Source: Moniliophthora roreri
Lineage: Eukaryota > Basidiomycota > Agaricomycetes > Agaricales > Marasmiaceae
Length of the DNA: 64,000 nt
NCBI GenBank assembly: GCA_001466705.2
Contig: LATX02000013.1
Coordinates: forward strand, 1-64,000
Reading direction: 5' to 3'
The position numbers and the translations under genes were made by a program. Position 1 is the first letter of the stretch. Each line of letters opens with the position of its first letter. Below are positions 59,127 through 64,000 of the stretch, piece after piece. The notes below the pieces were generated by a model, which was given only the letters and a program-made list of their open reading frames with translations, did not search any database and was not told where the DNA came from.

Positions 59127-60119
59127 GGTGGATGCGGAGGGAAGAGGTTTCTCTTTCGTTCACCACGAGGACGAAGGAGTCATTGACAGGCGGTGCTATC
59201 GTATCCATGGTATTGTCATATAGCTAAGCAGTGCGGGTGAGCGCCCGTGCTTGACAGACTGAATTTGATTGAAGTCTTAGTATGTACGCATCAGAGAACT
59301 GAACGAAGAAAAACATACCAACAGACGGCAGACTTGCCTCAGGGGTGTGATGACCACAATTTTAGGCTATAGATGCGGGTCCTAGATGTTACTTCGTGAT
59401 GGGAGAAGAAAAGCCTGCCGCGTCTAACCAGCTGCGTGACGAACACTTGTAGGCAAATGCTTGTGATATATCAAGTGAATTCCAGTCGGTATACACCAGT
59501 TTATGTATTCGTCCATGATATACAATACTGCTGCAATGGAGTCATACGGAAGCACTTTCTGCGAGGTGGGTATGAAATGAGTACAGGAGAGGGGTAGGAA
59601 ACAGTATCAGTTTGGGAAACGATGGCGAATAGCACAAGTTCGAATCAAAGCAAAGAGTACAGTCGGCGTGAAAAAGGGTCAAGTCTGGGTATCCGAAGAA
59701 TGAGTGCCACTGAAACTATAGTACATTGGAGATTGGATCCTAATCTGCGTTGGATATATGGTAGCCTGAAGGAACACCGAGATCAAGTAGAAGAATGTAC
59801 GGTACGCTAGCAGGCCACTACCATGCTGAGACTGACAAGGGAACGTCGGGGTCTGTGTGCGTGCGATGTGAATGTGTGATGCAAGGTGCCGTTCCTGTGT
59901 CCAAGTGGTGGGGTAAACTCAGGTTCAGGTCATATCGCACCTGTGGGTCCGCGTCGGGCATCTCGTGCTTCGGATTCTTCTACTAGTGGGGACAATAAAA
60001 ACTTTGTGGTACCGGACTACCGGCCGCGTTGCGTTGCGGCAGAGTCTTCAACACGTAGCATGACGGTTCAAATCTAGTGGAAATCCTACCTCGAAGAATA
60101 TTCAGCCTCTTACCGTCTG
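59127..60119. other. Intergenic, no supported gene
   Basis: A 62-codon plus-strand frame at 59622-59810 (MANSTSSNQSKEYSRREKGS) may be chance. Nothing is recognisable. Confidence 0.4.
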
Positions 60120-61455
60120 CGAAGAACACGCTCGACTCACCAAAGGCACCGTTTCAAGATTCCACCAGTCGATGAGAATGCTCCGTGCTCTCGGTAGTTG
60201 GAATGCGAACCTCTAAGCCCGAAGTAGCCTTGCTAGCATTCTTGGCCGGGTAGGTGCACAAAGTCGATCTCCACACTTTGTATGGCAAGGAAAGTCGCTG
60301 ACCTGAAGGCTTTAACATGAACAGTGTTTCGTTGAAAGACCTCTGCATGGAACTTTCCGGCTGCTATTTTATCTGGGCACAATGTCAGCGACCAGTGAAC
60401 AGACAACGGAGGTTACGACGGCTATACCTCCTGTCTTCGTTACTAAGTTGCCCTGGTTTCAGCGACTGTCCATCTCTCTGAACGCGTCTATGGAGAAGCA
60501 TTGATATGATAACTTGCGCCTTTTCGCGTTCGGTGCTCCTCAAAGTCGATGTCAGAGATCGATGAATCTCGAGAAACCTGACCGTAGAACGTTCAAGTCC
60601 ATTCGAAGATCAAGGAACGGAAATGGCGTACTCACTCAGACTGTATGACTGGCTCCAAACTCCTGGATAAATTCATTCCTAAACTCCTTGGAAGATGACC
60701 CAGATTGATATCGAAAGAGCCCTTCGAGCAACGGGCATAGCGGAAGATAAGTGGATACGGTAAGCGGGATAACCTTGGCAAGCTGAGTCAATATAGCACA
60801 TCGAGAAAAGAGGAAAAGACGAGAACTCACCTCACGGACTGGGCGTCCTTGTTACCTCGTGCATTCCCACTGCGAGATCCTGCCTGTATGTCCATGTGTC
60901 AGGTTCTTGATAATGGAGCCGAACCCACAACCCCGAGTTGGGCTTGTTGGCAATCTCCGTTGGCGTGCAACGACTTGCATGACAATGAGTCTAGTCGCTC
61001 AAATAACCACGGTATTGGAAGATCATATTGTCGATGGAGAATTTTTGTCGTCCAAGCCCATGATGAGTGTAGCCATGTCCGCATCTGGCCCGATTTTCCT
61101 TCGGCGCAGACTGCGGAGGGATTGAGCTGCCATCAAGTTTCTGTTCCCTACCCGAGCTGCACGCTACCCTCCTCTCCCTTTGTCCGCTAGTCGAGAGCGA
61201 GGCAATTGGAATAAGGCTCTGGCAGGGTCAGGTTTTCATTCAGAATGACTGTCGTCGCCGGATGTGATGTATGGCGCCAACTTCAACTGATTTTCCAAGG
61301 GGGAAATGGGCGGCGTCGATGGACAATGACGGCAATTCGTTAGAAGATGTTGGTTGTTTGGGAGCGAAAGGTGGTGTCGTGTCTTTGGCTATCGAAAGGG
61401 TATTGGAAGAGCTTCGAGGCTTGATGGTGTATCCTTTTTGAACGTTGTGCGGCAA
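60120..61455 (-). other. Coding-like minus-strand blocks, unrecognised
   Basis: Blocks KDTTPPFAPKQPTSSNELPS (61385), LFLFSRCAILTQLAKVIPLT with SGSSSKEFRNEFIQEFGASH (60820-60640) and LRLSLPYKVWRSTLCTYPAK-like sequence (60300) could be exons of one gene. A short stretch near 60860 resembles the stretch near 46000 (cctcgtgcattcccact / cctcgtgcgctcccact). I recognise no family and could not solve a frame. Confidence 0.25.
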
Positions 61456-62976
61456 CGACGTCGATTATGGGCGATCAATTGTTCCACGATGGCATAGTGC
61501 GCATGCAGAGGAGTCGTCCCTATATGACGATGGGGTCTTATTAGTTCTGGGACCATGGCTGTCGGTGTCGAAAAATGAAACGCTCACTAAGCACCACGAC
61601 TTGAACATCCCTTATGTTCCACACAAAAAAGTCCATTCACGGATAAGCTCAAGTGCGTGGTTATTCGTCACGATAATCATAACCACGACAGTAGCCACTG
61701 AAAAGCATTCAATTCCGACCTTTCCTACGCGATCCTGCCGGCATTTCCGAGAGGTCCATGGATATAAGACGAAGACGACTTAAAAAGTCCGAAGTATTTC
61801 TAGTTCCACCACCCACAAATAGCGAACAGGTCGATCTAGGCTCCAAGGAACGAGTAGGGTCGGGAAGACGAAATCTTCAAAAACAATGTTTGGAGAGTTT
61901 ATACTCGCGGATATGGTTCGTCTTCCCCGTACCCTCTGTGGTATTTGCTCTGACGTGCAACGTACACAAAACGGCCTCTACCCTCGTAGTAGTAGCAGCC
62001 CAAGACCTCGACTCTTGACTCTTCCCTTCGAGAGGCCAAAAAAGGCCGCAGTATTCTCCGAGGATCCTCTGCACCCTGGCGAACAAGCAGACCCAATCTA
62101 CACCTCTACAGAAGGCAAATGCTATTCATGAATGAGGGGATGGATGCCGCTGAGGAGGAAGGATATTTATGGGTTTCGTCAGTTCTCTACTTGCGCATCA
62201 TTGTGATCTGTCGCTGATTGTCCTTGCAGGATGCGGATAACGGTACCTCAACTCTTGTCGCATCGCCGATCGCAGCGGTAACCGAAAGCCTCGACTGCTC
62301 CGACATCACGAAAAAGAGAGGGTCGCTTAAGAGGATTGAAAAGGTTTCCAGACCTCTTAGACAAACAGACCGGGTTCCGACAGCAATATCAGAACGAACT
62401 TGACGTTGATCTGAGAGACTACCCCTTCGCTCAACTAGATGCTCCGACTGGGGTTGACAATGACTATGAGGCCCGATCGAGAAGGGATAGGGATAGGGAT
62501 TACACAGGTTTTGAGGTGCGGGTTTCCCATTTCCTTCTTCAATGGAGAGCTGAATATCACCACGACAGCTCAACCGCTCCTACTCCCACCCACATAACGC
62601 ACCAAGTTCTACTCTCTTCGACCCCGTCGCAGAGACAATACGTCATGGCACCGACAAGTGTTTTCCATAACGTGAAGAAGACGACCTTCATGCATGTTAC
62701 CGATACTGTAGAAAGATGTGTGCGCGGGTGCGTGCCTCTCTTTCTCATTCTTTTTCTATCCTTACCAACGATTCTGGACATATCTGCACACCGCCCAGGT
62801 AGTAGTTTGCGTTGCCGGCCGTCTTGTGAACCTCGTTTTGACTGAAAAGATGGAGAGAATGCGTTACAATTACGTTGGTATATTGGTACGTTCATGTCCG
62901 TTGTTCTTGCTTACTGTATTGGCAAGAAGAAGGCTAACGCAGTATAATGAGACGGTATGTTTCCTTCTCTTCTGCT
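61456..62976. other. Region with ORFs on both strands, no supported gene
   Basis: The longest frame is 62336-62845 plus (169 codons; contains ARSRRDRDRDYTGFEV). Frames on both strands are of similar quality, so I cannot choose a strand. Confidence 0.3.
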
Positions 62977-63414
62977 CTATGTGGTACACGTTGAACTTGA
63001 AAAAATGAACAGACATACGAGAAAGGTGACTCTGACACGCTCCTTGAAGCATTCAATGAACCCAAGAACAGCAGTGATTGACGATGAGGTATTGTTGAGG
63101 GCTGGGACTGGAGAAGCAACACGTAGAATACGACTCAATGTACTTGTTATACTGGTACAAGAAGTATGTGTTTGCTCGTTTACAGCTACAGGCAACGACG
63201 AGAATACTAATGCACGTACTCGCATCATGGGAGTATCCACGTAGAAGGGGTCGCCGGTGCAAAGAATTCCCTGCTTGAAGAAGTCGTCTACGGATCGTTC
63301 GTCGCTTACACGAATGAACGATAGTCCAAACGACTCTAGCAACGCAAAGTCGATATTGACCACTCCCGACGCTCCTAATCTCCGGCGCACGCCATCTCGA
63401 CTTGACACATTCAT
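62977..63414 (-). CDS. Unrecognised ORF, 145 codons
   Basis: It starts MNVSSRDGVRRRLGASGVVN and continues IDFALLESFGLSFIRVSDER and SVDDFFKQGILCTGDPFYVD. Composition suggests coding DNA, at least over the first 70 codons. I do not recognise it. An overlapping minus-strand frame at 63053-63508 is of similar length, so the call is tentative. Confidence 0.3.
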   Translation of the reverse strand: MNVSSRDGVRRRLGASGVVNIDFALLESFGLSFIRVSDERSVDDFFKQGILCTGDPFYVDTPMMRVRALVFSSLPVAVNEQTHTSCTSITSTLSRILRVASPVPALNNTSSSITAVLGFIECFKERVRVTFLVCLFIFSSSTCTT

Positions 63415-63626
63415 TTATCATGTCATAAAAGAAGGAAATTCTTGGAGGGACTCGAAAACGTGTCTGTGTGCTAACACCAGCGGCCGCGCTTGCACTGTCA
63501 TGAACCAACTTCAGTTATGCCCTATTGACAGCTTGCTTCATGACTGGTAAGTGACAGGTCTAGTTATGCCCGAAAACCTTATTCCCAACTCTACAATCTC
63601 ACATGCACTTTGCCGCGAACACAAGG

Positions 63627-64000
63627 TTAATCAATGTCCATCGCATCTTCCTCCACATCGACTGTGAGCGTTGATAGCAATACAGGGAGCCCATTATCTA
63701 CATTCATAGGTTGGAAATCTTGAATATATTGAGCTTTGATATACATTATCAGTGACGGAAGAGTATCAGAAGACGTCGTACATACCTTTAGTCACTTCAA
63801 ACTGAGTCCCATTTCCAACGGTTTGCAGGAGTGGGTCCATCGCGCCTTCTGCTGCTTTGACTGTGAGCGTTGATAGCGATTCAGCAAGCTCACTATCTAC
63901 ATCCATGGGTTGGAAGTCTTGAGTAGAATGAGCTTCGACACACATGATGAGTGACGGAAGAATATCAGAAGACATCATACATACCTTTAATCCCTTCAAA
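63627..64000 (-). CDS. G4: 3' end of a third kinase-N-lobe-like family gene (partial)
   Basis: The last exon is 63627-63733 (107 bp, the same length as in G3) and reads QDFQPMNVDNGLPVLLSTLT to EEDAMDID, as the tail QPMEVDSEL...DVMDVD of G3. The exon before it, 63786-63932 (147 bp, phase 1-1), itself begins as another copy of that tail (QDFQPMDVDSELAESLSTLT) and runs on into PLLQTVGNGTQFEVTK, the counterpart of PLLETVELGDETRFEEIQ in G3. A further copy of the intron lies at 63933-63985. So the end of the gene has been tandemly duplicated without breaking the frame. The rest of the gene is beyond the window. Confidence 0.75.

Overview
The window looks like genomic DNA from an agaricomycete basidiomycete (mushroom-forming fungus). 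The evidence is 49-63 bp GT-AG introns, a KDZ transposase, FunK1-type kinase relatives, NACHT (NLR-like) genes, and several protein families that I know as heavily expanded in agaricomycete genomes. Species cannot be told from the sequence.

The window has two parts with a sharp change near 31.3 kb. The left part (1-31.3 kb) is AT-rich, poor in CpG and almost wholly repeats. It holds a 71-bp satellite array (1-2530), a duplicated 1.7-kb LTR-containing segment (3930-8055), and a broken recurrent mobile-element gene (8303-12677) with a solo LTR inside it. It then has two copies of another LTR around a VPS10/sortilin gene fragment (13590-16693), a Tc1-like transposase fragment, two relics of agaricomycete-expanded families, a KDZ transposase whose 5' part is duplicated, and a retrotransposon 5' end with gag. 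Several short inverted-repeat elements can be given exact ends and target-site duplications. All seven undetermined bases (N) lie here, some exactly at the edge of a duplicated copy, so parts of the layout may be assembly artefacts. Paralogous repeats differ largely by reciprocal CA/TG changes, the mark of CpG decay.

The right part (31.3-64 kb) is gene-dense with ordinary CpG content. An F-box/leucine-rich protein (four exons solved) and a complete ATG7 autophagy E1 enzyme (nine exons solved) come first. After them comes a lineage-specific island: a FunK1-like pseudokinase relic, a C2-NACHT NLR-like gene, a beta-trefoil (ricin B-type) lectin with a broken partial copy, a second FunK1-like relic, a gene of a kinase-N-lobe-like family (G2), a NACHT pseudogene (NLR2), a second gene of that family (G3), and the 3' end of a third (G4) running off the window.

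The island reads like a fast-turnover set of sensing or allorecognition-type genes: NLR-like, lectin, degenerate kinases, with duplications and recent pseudogenes. The most interesting link is that the NACHT pseudogene and the two kinase-like genes, otherwise unrelated in architecture, start with the same short Gly/Asn/Gln-rich motif. That is a possible signalling or self-assembly module joining sensor and effector; this is inference.
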